Assembly: GCA_003133325.1 (NCBI GenBank)
Contig: PKXA01000088.1
Location: 7,002 to 71,001, forward strand
Source: Acidimicrobiaceae bacterium
GTDB lineage: Bacteria; Actinomycetota; Acidimicrobiia; Acidimicrobiales; RAAP-2
DNA: 64,000 bases
Reading direction: 5' to 3'
Below are positions 24,843 to 32,002 of the stretch, piece by piece. The first letter of the stretch is position 1; each line of letters starts with the position of its first letter. The translations under genes and the position numbers were made by a program. Under the pieces are notes generated by a model. That model was not told where the DNA came from and did not search any database. It was given only the letters and a program-made list of their open reading frames with translations.

Positions 24843-26286
24843 CCTCCCGAACCATCCACAACCTGAGGGAAAGGCCCGTAGCCCGGGGAGCGGGGTTCCA
24901 CCGGTTGATCGGGTGATACTCCACGTAGACATGGATGCGTTCTTCGCCTCGGTGGAGGTGTTGGACGATCCGACCCTGGCCGGACGCCCGGTGATTGTGG
25001 GAGGCGCAGGCAGCCGGGGTGTCGTGGCTGCCTGCACCTATGAGGCCCGGATGTTCGGTGTCCATTCCGCCATGCCCTCGTCGGTGGCCCGCCGACTGTG
25101 CCCGCAGGCCGTATTCGTCCACGGCCGATACCACCGTTACGTGGAAGAGAGCGCCAAACTGCACGCCATCTTCGAAACCGTGACGCCGTTGGTCGAAGGG
25201 ATCTCCATCGACGAGGCGTTTCTCGATGTAACGGGGTCCGTGCGCCTGCTGGGGAATGGCCCGGGCATCGCCGCCGACATCCGCAGAAGAGTGCACAACG
25301 ACCTGCATCTGACTTGTTCGGTGGGAGTGGCATCGAACAAGCTGTTGGCGAAACTGGCGTCGAAAGCGGCCAAACCGGTGGCTGACCGTTTGGGTGTCCA
25401 CCGAGGGCCGGGGATTGTCGTGGTCGAGGTTGCCCGTGAACTCGAGTTCCTCCACCCATTGCCGATTGAGGCTCTGTGGGGTGTGGGCCCGGTGTCCGCC
25501 CGCCGCCTCAACGGGCTGGGGGTGCGGACCGTCGGTGATCTGGCGTCTCTCCCGACTGCGACGCTCCAGCGGCATCTCGGAAAGGCGCAGGGTTCACATC
25601 TGGCCGGGTTGTGCCGAGGTGAGGATGCACGGCAGGTCGTCCCCGACCAGAGAGCGAAATCCATAGGCCACGAAGAGACATTCCCATCCGACTTGTGGGA
25701 CCCGGACGTCATTCGGGGCCACTTGACCCGGATCGTGGATGCGGCAGCATCCCACCTTCGGGGAAGCGAACTCGGGGCCCGCACCATAACTGTCAAGATC
25801 AAGTTCGGTGACTTCACCATGGTCACTCGATCTCATTCGATGGTCACCCCGGTCGACTCGGCGCCGTCCATCGGAGTGATCGCCGCGGCGTTGTTCGACT
25901 CTGTCGACCTTTCCAAGGGGATCCGACTTCTCGGGGTCAGCCTGTCCGGTTTCGGCGCTACCGGTTCCAATGAACAACTCTCCTTGGACCTGGGGGGTGC
26001 CGAGGGTGTGGTCCTCCACGCGGGCGGCGACAGCCATGGCCCCCATGATGAGGTCGATGACCGGATGTTCCGAGCAGGAGAGGAGGCTGAGCGCCTTCAA
26101 CAGTCGTGGGGCGGGATTACGGCTGCAGTGGACAGCATCCGAGCTCGATATGGCCATGCTTCGGTCGGTTCTGCATCCTTGGTGGGGGCCGACGGGATCC
26201 GGGTGCGGGATCGGGGCGAGTCCCAGTGGGGCCCGGCCGTAGAGCCAAAAGGTGATCCCCACCAGCATCGGAACCTTCCGACGTGA
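24835..26286 (+). CDS. dinB: DNA polymerase IV (Y family)
   Basis: A translesion DNA polymerase, 483 residues from this GTG. The catalytic core shows ILHVDMDAFFASVE at about residues 28-41 (first Asp pair) and SIDEAFLDV near 122-130 (second acidic pair). The thumb and little-finger domains follow, with QLSLDLGG near residue 380 resembling a beta-clamp-binding peptide. A C-terminal tail of about 100 residues after it is not conserved. GTG at 24913 would give a standard N-terminus. No LexA box is seen directly upstream, so SOS control of this copy is not supported. Confidence 0.94.
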   Translation: MDDLPNHPQPEGKARSPGSGVPPVDRVILHVDMDAFFASVEVLDDPTLAGRPVIVGGAGSRGVVAACTYEARMFGVHSAMPSSVARRLCPQAVFVHGRYHRYVEESAKLHAIFETVTPLVEGISIDEAFLDVTGSVRLLGNGPGIAADIRRRVHNDLHLTCSVGVASNKLLAKLASKAAKPVADRLGVHRGPGIVVVEVARELEFLHPLPIEALWGVGPVSARRLNGLGVRTVGDLASLPTATLQRHLGKAQGSHLAGLCRGEDARQVVPDQRAKSIGHEETFPSDLWDPDVIRGHLTRIVDAAASHLRGSELGARTITVKIKFGDFTMVTRSHSMVTPVDSAPSIGVIAAALFDSVDLSKGIRLLGVSLSGFGATGSNEQLSLDLGGAEGVVLHAGGDSHGPHDEVDDRMFRAGEEAERLQQSWGGITAAVDSIRARYGHASVGSASLVGADGIRVRDRGESQWGPAVEPKGDPHQHRNLPT

Positions 26287-26439
26287 GCCTTTCGGCGACG
26301 CCCGGGGGGGGTGGAGAACGAAAAGTGACTCTGCGTTGTCAGTGCTTGCCACAGTGCGCGATGCTTTATGCAGGGAGGTGCGCGATCATGGAGTCGAGGA
26401 TGACAGCCAGATCGATGACTAGACGAAGGGGAGGGGTCC

Positions 26440-26814
26440 TTGCCGCTCTCTGATCATGAGCAGAAAATTCTCCACGAGTTGGAGGAATCCCTCTCTCGGG
26501 AGGATCCTGAGTTCGCGGAACGAGTGCGCTCAGAAACCGTCTACCGGCATGCCGGTAGGTACTGCATCTGGTCAGCCCTGGTGTTCGTGGCCGCCCTCGT
26601 ATTCATGTTCCTGACCTTCTCGAGTTCGGTGGTGCTCGGATTCTTCGGCGTCGTCATCATGTTCCTTTCCGCCGTGGTGTTCGCCAACAATGCACGGCGC
26701 ATGGGCAAAGCGGGTATCGACGACATCTCGCGGTCGATTCATAACCGGAACATGGGCACTGTGGTTCATGATCCACGGGACTGGATCCGCGGTCGCCTCC
26801 ATCGCGACGACTGA
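26440..26814 (+). CDS. DUF3040 membrane protein
   Basis: A 124-residue actinobacterial protein of unknown function. The family N-terminus PLSDHEQKILHELEESL precedes an acidic segment and two membrane helices at about 45-67 and 69-87. The TTG start has a purine-rich ribosome site (GGGGAGGGG) 3-9 nt before it. DUF3040 genes often lie near dinB and mraZ in actinobacteria, which is true here. The preceding 150 bases contain no gene that I can support. Confidence 0.85.
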   Translation: MPLSDHEQKILHELEESLSREDPEFAERVRSETVYRHAGRYCIWSALVFVAALVFMFLTFSSSVVLGFFGVVIMFLSAVVFANNARRMGKAGIDDISRSIHNRNMGTVVHDPRDWIRGRLHRDD

Positions 26815-27715
26815 ACCTTTGTCGGACGGCTTGGTGGTATTGGCTGTCGATGTCGGCGGTACCAAAATGGCGGCCGGCCTTGTCGATGAACGCGGCGCCA
26901 TTCTGGTCGAAGCCCAGACCCATACCCCGAGCGACGATGATCCCGAGGTGGTATTCGGGTCGATGTCGTCGATAATCGGTCAGGTCTTATCGGCATCCGC
27001 ACCGTCGCCGGTTGTCTGCGGGGTTGGCTGTGGAGGTCCCATGAGTGCGAAGGGCCAGACCGTTGCGCCCCTTAATATCCCCGGATGGAAGGGCTTTCCC
27101 CTCCGGGCCCGGATCGAGGCCCTGGTTCAGCTCCCGACCGCGGTGGACAATGACGCCAAAGCGCTTGCCTTGGGTGAGGGTTGGGTGGGGGCAGCGGTGG
27201 GGGTGAGCGACTATTTGGCCATGGTGGTGTCCACCGGAGTCGGTGCCGGGATCGTGCTCGACGGCCGACTGCTCGATGGGGCAAGCGGAAATGCCGGTCA
27301 TATCGGCCACGTGATCGTAGAACCCGAGGGGAAGTGGTGTGTATGTGGTGCCCGGGGTTGCCTCGAGGCGGAAACTTCCGGACCGTCCATCGCGGCCATC
27401 ACCGGGTGCCCCCCGACCGAGGCCTCGGACGAGGTGCGGAGGCGGACCGGCACGCTTGTCGGCCGAGCTGTCGCCTCGGTGGCCAACTTGTTGGACCTCC
27501 AGTTGGCGGTGGTGGCCGGCTCGGTGGCCCTGGGGTTCGGTGAGCCCTTCTTTTCGGCCGCGCAGACAGAGATCGACTCCCGGGCGAGGCTGAGTTTTTC
27601 CCGGGGGACCCGCATCGTCCCTGCCGGGCTCGGGGCGGACGGTCCCCTGGTGGGGGCGGCGGCGGTGGGCCGGCGGTCCGTACTCGGTCGAGCCGATTCT
27701 CCGGTGTGCGGGTGA
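26768..27715 (+). CDS. ROK family sugar kinase, glucokinase-like
   Basis: An ASKHA-fold sugar kinase of about 315 residues. The phosphate loop DVGGTK is at residues 28-33, the catalytic region reads AVDNDAKALALGEG, and the ROK zinc motif C-x-C-G-x2-G-C (CVCGARGCLE) is at about 192-201. Actinobacterial polypeptides of this kind are often glucokinases, but other sugars are possible. The start is not certain: this ATG overlaps the DUF3040 gene by 47 nt, while TTG at 26819 or GTG at 26834 would give a shorter, more usual N-terminus. Confidence 0.88.
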   Translation: MIHGTGSAVASIATTEPLSDGLVVLAVDVGGTKMAAGLVDERGAILVEAQTHTPSDDDPEVVFGSMSSIIGQVLSASAPSPVVCGVGCGGPMSAKGQTVAPLNIPGWKGFPLRARIEALVQLPTAVDNDAKALALGEGWVGAAVGVSDYLAMVVSTGVGAGIVLDGRLLDGASGNAGHIGHVIVEPEGKWCVCGARGCLEAETSGPSIAAITGCPPTEASDEVRRRTGTLVGRAVASVANLLDLQLAVVAGSVALGFGEPFFSAAQTEIDSRARLSFSRGTRIVPAGLGADGPLVGAAAVGRRSVLGRADSPVCG

Positions 27716-28059
27716 CCGAGGAGTCAGTGGCGGCCTCACGGGCGGCGGCACCGACGGTTGTACTGGCCGTGGTGTTCCGTCCCAGTCTGTGGCTGACCGC
27801 CCTCGGTGCCGCTCATCGATTGGCGGCTCCCGGTTGGTGGAAGCGACGCCCGTTCCTACCTCTGCCCGACGAACGGCTATGGGCGTTCCGGATGGTCACC
27901 GCCTACGGGCACGCTGACGCCATCCCTGATGGTGCGGACGTCGTATCCTACCTCGAATGGTGTCGGTCGGCCGGCAGATCGCCCCCTCGTGCACCGGCCC
28001 CGACGTTGCACGATGCCGGGAATCCGGAGAATCGCCCATCGGCGGCTCGACAGGGCTAA
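27712..28059 (+). CDS. small conserved actinobacterial protein
   Basis: A 115-residue protein of unknown function. The core reads FRPSLWLTALGAAHRLAAP, then WWKRRPFLPLPDERLW and FRMVTAYG, a Trp/Arg/Pro-rich pattern I recognise from short conserved actinobacterial proteins without assigned role. The C-terminal 30 residues are polar and probably disordered. The GTG used overlaps the stop of the ROK kinase gene (GTGA); another GTG lies 6 nt earlier. Confidence 0.7.
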   Translation: MTEESVAASRAAAPTVVLAVVFRPSLWLTALGAAHRLAAPGWWKRRPFLPLPDERLWAFRMVTAYGHADAIPDGADVVSYLEWCRSAGRSPPRAPAPTLHDAGNPENRPSAARQG

Positions 28060-28145
28060 TTTCCGATCTAGTGATTCGACGGCCGAAGTCCGAGGCGAAG
28101 ACGATTGCAGGGGATTCGATGGTGCCCGTGCCCGTCAGGTCCCCA

Positions 28146-28676
28146 ATGTCGCCCTCTCGGCGGGCATTGGTCCTCAACGCCACCTTCGAGCCATTGGGCA
28201 TCGTGTCCTCGCGTCGGGCGGTGCTCTTGGTGCTGGGGACCAAAGCCGAACTCCTTCACACCACTGAACGCGTGTTCCGAGCGGAATGGGTGACAGTTCC
28301 CGAGCCCTCGGTGGTCAGGTTGGTGCGGTACGTGCACATCCCCCGTCAGTATCGGGTGGCTGTCAATCGTCGTACGGTCTTCGCCCGCGACGGTTCGCGC
28401 TGCCAGTACTGCGGGGCGCCGGCTGAGAATCTCGACCATGTCATCCCCCGGAGCAAAGGTGGTCCACACACGTGGGAGAACGTGGTGGCGGCGTGCAGGC
28501 GTTGCAACACCCGAAAGGAAGATCGACTACCCCATGAGGCCGGGATGGTGCTCCGAGTTACGCCGGTGGTGCCTCACCACCGTGTACAGCTGCTCGCATC
28601 GTGTGGGGGAGCCAGAGACGATTGGCGCACCTATCTGGGCGGTGCCATCGACCACTTCGAGCCCCTGACTGCCTGA
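28146..28676 (+). CDS. HNH endonuclease family protein
   Basis: A 176-residue member of a widespread actinobacterial HNH family. The N-terminal part (ALVLNATFEPLGIV) leads to a zinc-knuckle HNH domain: CQYCG at 86-90, LDHVIPRSKGG with the catalytic His pair region, and NVVAACRRCN. Biological role is unknown; it is a housekeeping-type gene rather than a restriction or intron nuclease, since nothing mobile surrounds it. ATG at 28119 would add nine residues. Confidence 0.88.
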   Translation: MSPSRRALVLNATFEPLGIVSSRRAVLLVLGTKAELLHTTERVFRAEWVTVPEPSVVRLVRYVHIPRQYRVAVNRRTVFARDGSRCQYCGAPAENLDHVIPRSKGGPHTWENVVAACRRCNTRKEDRLPHEAGMVLRVTPVVPHHRVQLLASCGGARDDWRTYLGGAIDHFEPLTA

Positions 28677-28687
28677 AGGCAGAGACG

Positions 28688-29407
28688 ATGATGGGGGACA
28701 TGTGGTCGATCGAGGAGCGGGTCGGCCCGGCCGGAATGCTCCATGCGTCGTGGCCGGCGGCCGAAACACACCCATCACAACGCGCCATTGCCGTGTGCCG
28801 GGTGACCGGACCCGCCGTCGTGTTGGGTTCCACCCAGGCCGAGGGCGTAGTCGACTCCCGGCGAGCCGGGGCACGGGGGATCGAGCTGGTTCGCCGCCGG
28901 TCGGGTGGGGGAGCCGTCCTGGTGACGCCGGGCGATCCGGTGTGGGTCGATGCCTGGGTCCCCCGGGGGGACCCACTATGGAACGACGATGTGGGACGGG
29001 CTTTTGATTGGCTCGGAGACGCCTGGACCACGGCGCTCGGAGCCGTGGGTTGCCAGGCGATGTCCGCTCACCGTGGTGGGTACGCGGCATCCACGCGCTG
29101 GTCGTCGTTGGTCTGTTTTGGAGGGGTGGGGACGGGTGAGGTGGTCACCTCAGACGGGCGCAAAGTAGTGGGGGTGTCCCAGCGTCGGAACCGCAACGGA
29201 GCCTGGTTTCACAGCGCCTGCGTTCTGGAGTGGGACGCCACCGAGCTGCTGGGAGTCCTGAACCTCCCCGACGCCGAACGGGCGGCGGCTCGGCTCGACC
29301 TCGCCGACGCGGTGGCGGGGGTGGTTGACCTGGTGGGCACGTCCGACGGCGGAGTTATCGATGGGCCCACGATGGTGACCGCCCTCGTCGATGCCTTGCC
29401 GTCGTGA
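28688..29407 (+). CDS. lipoate-protein ligase A family protein
   Basis: A BPL/LplA/LipB-fold acyltransferase of 239 residues. The signature (R)RRRSGGGAVL near residues 58-68 is the lipoate/octanoate binding loop, and GRKVVGVSQRR carries the catalytic lysine region. It could be a lipoate ligase or an octanoyl transferase; sequence alone does not decide. Three in-frame ATGs (28688, 28691, 28700) are possible starts. It precedes the dcw cluster on the same strand but is separated from it by 280 bases and a strong promoter. Confidence 0.82.
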   Translation: MMGDMWSIEERVGPAGMLHASWPAAETHPSQRAIAVCRVTGPAVVLGSTQAEGVVDSRRAGARGIELVRRRSGGGAVLVTPGDPVWVDAWVPRGDPLWNDDVGRAFDWLGDAWTTALGAVGCQAMSAHRGGYAASTRWSSLVCFGGVGTGEVVTSDGRKVVGVSQRRNRNGAWFHSACVLEWDATELLGVLNLPDAERAAARLDLADAVAGVVDLVGTSDGGVIDGPTMVTALVDALPS

Positions 29408-29669
29408 CATTTCACTGCTGACCGCACGGTACCGGTGGATCCCAACGTCCGAGGTCTGCTCCCAGTTCTGAGCACGCCCATCAGGTGAGGACCCTCACCT
29501 TCACGAGCTGATTCCACCCTGAGCCGACCCAGGGGTTGTCCGTCCTGTTCGACCGGAGGCGGTCGCGGTCGCACCGTTGGATGGTTTCCTCCAACTTCCC
29601 GTCGGGTCCGCCGACGTCTCCCGTACCGTGCTCCCGACCCTGATTTGGGAGATTGATGAGCCGAAGTGG
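29408..29669 (+). other. non-coding stretch before the dcw promoter
   Basis: I see no gene here. It holds one short hairpin, GGTGAG/CTCACC around 29484-29499, without a T-run, which might end the lipoate ligase transcript. Open frames crossing it are chance extensions. Confidence 0.5.
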
Positions 29670-29698
29670 TTGACGGGTGGGGGACAGGGGCGTAAAGT
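29670..29698 (+). promoter_or_regulatory. dcw cluster promoter before mraZ
   Basis: -35 TTGACG (29670-29675), 17 nt spacer and -10 TAAAGT (29693-29698). The -10 box overlaps the first MraZ-type repeat. Confidence 0.7.
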
Positions 29699-29720
29699 GG
29701 TAGAAAGTGGTGTGAAAGGG
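29694..29720 (+). promoter_or_regulatory. MraZ operator repeats
   Basis: Three direct repeats, AAAGTGG at 29694 and 29704 and AAAGGG at 29715, spaced 10 and 11 nt. MraZ proteins bind such G-rich direct repeats with about one helical turn spacing before their own gene, so this is the likely autoregulatory operator. Confidence 0.7.
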
Positions 29721-29778
29721 AGGGATCCGAACAATCGGTTTCCGAGCACTACGAGGAGCATTGTGGGAGCAAGCGCCA

Positions 29779-30198
29779 GTGGCACGGTTCTTCGGAAGAT
29801 ACGAGCACTCGCTCGACGACAAGGGGAGAGTGATCCTTCCCGCGAAGTTCCGTGGACCGTTCGAACATGGGGGTTTTCTCACCCAGTACCAGGACGGATG
29901 TCTGTCGTTATGGACACCGGACGAGTTCGAATTGCAGATGGAGAACATGCAGGGCCGGGCCTCGACCAGCAAGAGCGACCGCAATCTGGCTCGGTTGTGG
30001 GCGTCGACTTCACACGAGGTGGAAGTGGACAAGCAGGGCCGCATGGCCATTCCCTCCCATCTTCGGGCCTTCGCCGGCTTGGAAGGGGACGTGTTGGTCC
30101 ACGGAGCCATCGATCGGGTGGAGTTGTGGAATCCCACGTCGTGGGAGCAGAAAGTGCAGCCCGAGGAGCAGCGGCTTACCGAGGGCGACGACGGCTGA
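29779..30198 (+). CDS. mraZ: transcriptional regulator MraZ
   Basis: The dcw cluster regulator; it binds its own promoter and can act against RsmH overproduction. Two AbrB/SpoVT-like half-domains are visible, with the paired motifs SLDDKGRVILPAKFR (about residues 12-26) and EVDKQGRMAIPSHLR (about 84-98). GTG at 29779 gives 139 residues, a normal length, and has GGGAG at a 9-nt spacing; TTG at 29761 is in frame but sits only 2 nt after AGGAG. A long 365-base gap separates it from rsmH, unusual inside this otherwise tight cluster. Confidence 0.94.
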   Translation: MARFFGRYEHSLDDKGRVILPAKFRGPFEHGGFLTQYQDGCLSLWTPDEFELQMENMQGRASTSKSDRNLARLWASTSHEVEVDKQGRMAIPSHLRAFAGLEGDVLVHGAIDRVELWNPTSWEQKVQPEEQRLTEGDDG

Positions 30199-30563
30199 GC
30201 CATGCGGTCCGTCTCCACGTTGTCCGACATGTCGACGAAGGGGGGCGGCGCCCGGGACCCGCAGGCTCCGGACCGGCAGAGATCGATGCTTACCCGAAAC
30301 TCCCGAACGAAAGGACCCACGCCACTCGGATCATCACCACTTCCACATTGGCGACCATCCCGGTCGTCAATGGGACCGACCACCGCCCGACCCCATACGA
30401 GGCGGCTATGGCGGCAGTTGCCCGACCCGATGTGCACATTCAACGGGTCTGGCTCATGCGCAGCCCTTCGACCGAACAGTTGGAAGAATCCTCCTCCGCA
30501 TGCTTCCAGGCTGGTCGCTCGGGAACTCCACCCCCAGGCACCGCACCGGTCGTGGGGCTGCGA
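30199..30563 (+). other. long mraZ-rsmH leader region
   Basis: No gene is supported. The rsmH frame stays open through it but lacks a convincing start, ribosome site or recognisable domain, and its third codon positions look less GC-biased than those of the flanking genes. The position corresponds to that of the mraW RNA motif described in actinobacteria; only one clear hairpin, at its 3' end, was found by eye. Confidence 0.5.
30532..30557 (+). promoter_or_regulatory. hairpin covering the rsmH ribosome site
   Basis: CCCCA (30532-30536) pairs with TGGGG (30553-30557), and ACCG (30540-30543) with CGGT (30547-30550) around a CAC loop. The GGGG strand is the only Shine-Dalgarno-like sequence and lies 6 nt before the rsmH ATG, so folding would hide it. 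Confidence 0.45.
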
Positions 30564-31559
30564 ATGAGCCAGGCATTTCAACACGAATCCGTCATGGCCA
30601 CCGAGGTGGTGGACCTCTTTGCCCCGGTTCCGCCGGGGCTGATCGTGGATGCCACCCTCGGGGGAGCCGGGCACGCTGTCGCCATCCTGGCGTCACACCC
30701 TCATCTGAGTGTCCTCGGCATTGACCGTGATCCGATGGCTGTCGCCGCCGCTGCCACCGAACTCGCGCGTTTTGGCGAGCGAGCCATTGTCCGTCAAGCG
30801 CGGTTTGACGAACTCGGGGCCATCGTCCGCGGCGTGCAGATGGAGATGGGAATCCCCCTCGATTCGCGCGGTCTCTCCGGTGCCCTCTTCGACCTGGGAG
30901 TCAGCTCGCCTCAACTGGATCTGGCCGAACGAGGCTTCTCCTATCGCCGGGATGCTCCTCTCGACATGCGGATGGATCCAACCTCGGGTCGTACCGCCGC
31001 CGATGTGGTCAATGAGTACGATGAGGCTTCCTTGGCCCATTTGTTCGCGGAGAACGGCGAGAGCCGGTTCGCCCGACGTATCGCCCGGGCGGTGGTTGCC
31101 GCTCGCCCGATCACCACCACCGGGGAGCTGGCCGAAGTGGTGCGAGCAGCCATCCCCGCCGCCACCCGCCGCACCGGCGGCCACCCGGCTCGGCGGGTAT
31201 TCCAGGCGATCCGAATCGCCGTCAACGAGGAGCTCGACCAACTCGATCGGGCCCTCGATGTCACCCTCGACATCGTGCGTGCAGGTGGTCGGTGTGTGGT
31301 GATCTCCTACCACTCGGGGGAAGACCGGCTGGTCAAGGCCAAATTTGTCAACGCATCGACCGGCGGCTGCACGTGCCCGCCGGGTCTTCCGTGCGTGTGC
31401 GGTGCCGTCCCCGATTACCGGCTGGTGGTACGGGGATCCCGTCGTCCGTCACCGGACGAGATCGACCGGAACCGTCGTTCGGAAGCGGCCCGGCTGCGGG
31501 TCATCGAACGGATATCGACGCCCGTCGGCCACACCTTGGCCACTGGTGAGGTGGCCTGA
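30564..31559 (+). CDS. rsmH: 16S rRNA (cytosine1402-N4)-methyltransferase
   Basis: Methylates C1402 of 16S rRNA in the ribosomal P site. It has the SAM-binding motif DATLGGAGHA at about residues 29-38, an inserted helical domain, and the conserved GVSSPQLD and YHSGEDRLVK segments; 331 residues. The ATG before SQAFQHESVM is clear from family comparison; longer frames upstream are not real. Its stop overlaps the next start (TGATG). Confidence 0.96.
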   Translation: MSQAFQHESVMATEVVDLFAPVPPGLIVDATLGGAGHAVAILASHPHLSVLGIDRDPMAVAAAATELARFGERAIVRQARFDELGAIVRGVQMEMGIPLDSRGLSGALFDLGVSSPQLDLAERGFSYRRDAPLDMRMDPTSGRTAADVVNEYDEASLAHLFAENGESRFARRIARAVVAARPITTTGELAEVVRAAIPAATRRTGGHPARRVFQAIRIAVNEELDQLDRALDVTLDIVRAGGRCVVISYHSGEDRLVKAKFVNASTGGCTCPPGLPCVCGAVPDYRLVVRGSRRPSPDEIDRNRRSEAARLRVIERISTPVGHTLATGEVA

Positions 31560-32002
31560 TGGCACCGCCTGCCTCTTCGGCCGCCCGTCGACCGGCGGTT
31601 CGGAACGCGCCGGCACCGAGGCGCCCGCCGATCCGACTGTTCGAACCGGCGCCGAGGACCCGCCACCGGTCACGCCGCCGCCCCACCATGCTCATCGCCA
31701 GTGTGTTGATCGTAGGGAGCCTGCTGTCCGTGGTGGTTGCCGATGACTTCGTCGCCCAAGGCCAGATCCGTTTGGCCGACACTCAACGGCTGGCAGCGGC
31801 GGCGTTGACCCAACAAAAACAACTACAAGTGGCGGTGGCCCAGCTATCCGCACCGCAGATCGTCGTCATCAAGGCCCGACAACTGGGAATGGAGAGCCCC
31901 ACCCAAATCATCGATCTACCCTCGGTGCCGCTGAACGTGGCTCTGCCCGTGCCCGATACCGCGCCGCCTCCTTCCGCTAAGACGCCGCCGCCGACGCCGT
32001 GA
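31559..32002 (+). CDS. FtsL-like division protein
   Basis: A small bitopic membrane protein of 147 residues in the ftsL slot between rsmH and ftsI. An Arg/Pro-rich cytoplasmic N-terminus of about 42 residues is followed by one membrane helix (about 43-62, MLIASVLIVGSLLSVVVAD) and a short coiled-coil-prone extracytoplasmic part, then a Pro-rich tail. FtsL proteins share almost no sequence, so the call rests on topology and position. It would bridge FtsQ and the septal transglycosylase-transpeptidase pair. Confidence 0.78.
   Translation: MAPPASSAARRPAVRNAPAPRRPPIRLFEPAPRTRHRSRRRPTMLIASVLIVGSLLSVVVADDFVAQGQIRLADTQRLAAAALTQQKQLQVAVAQLSAPQIVVIKARQLGMESPTQIIDLPSVPLNVALPVPDTAPPPSAKTPPPTP

Noticed and set aside
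24835..24920. SOS control of dinB
   Set aside because: No sequence resembling CGAAC-N4-GTTCG lies upstream of dinB or the PIG-L gene.
29484..29499. terminator after the lipoate ligase gene
   Set aside because: A 6-bp stem with a 4-nt loop and no T-run is too weak to call as a terminator; only mentioned.
29577..30563. long N-terminal extension of rsmH across mraZ
   Set aside because: It overlaps mraZ in another frame and the RsmH family begins at SQAFQHESVM.
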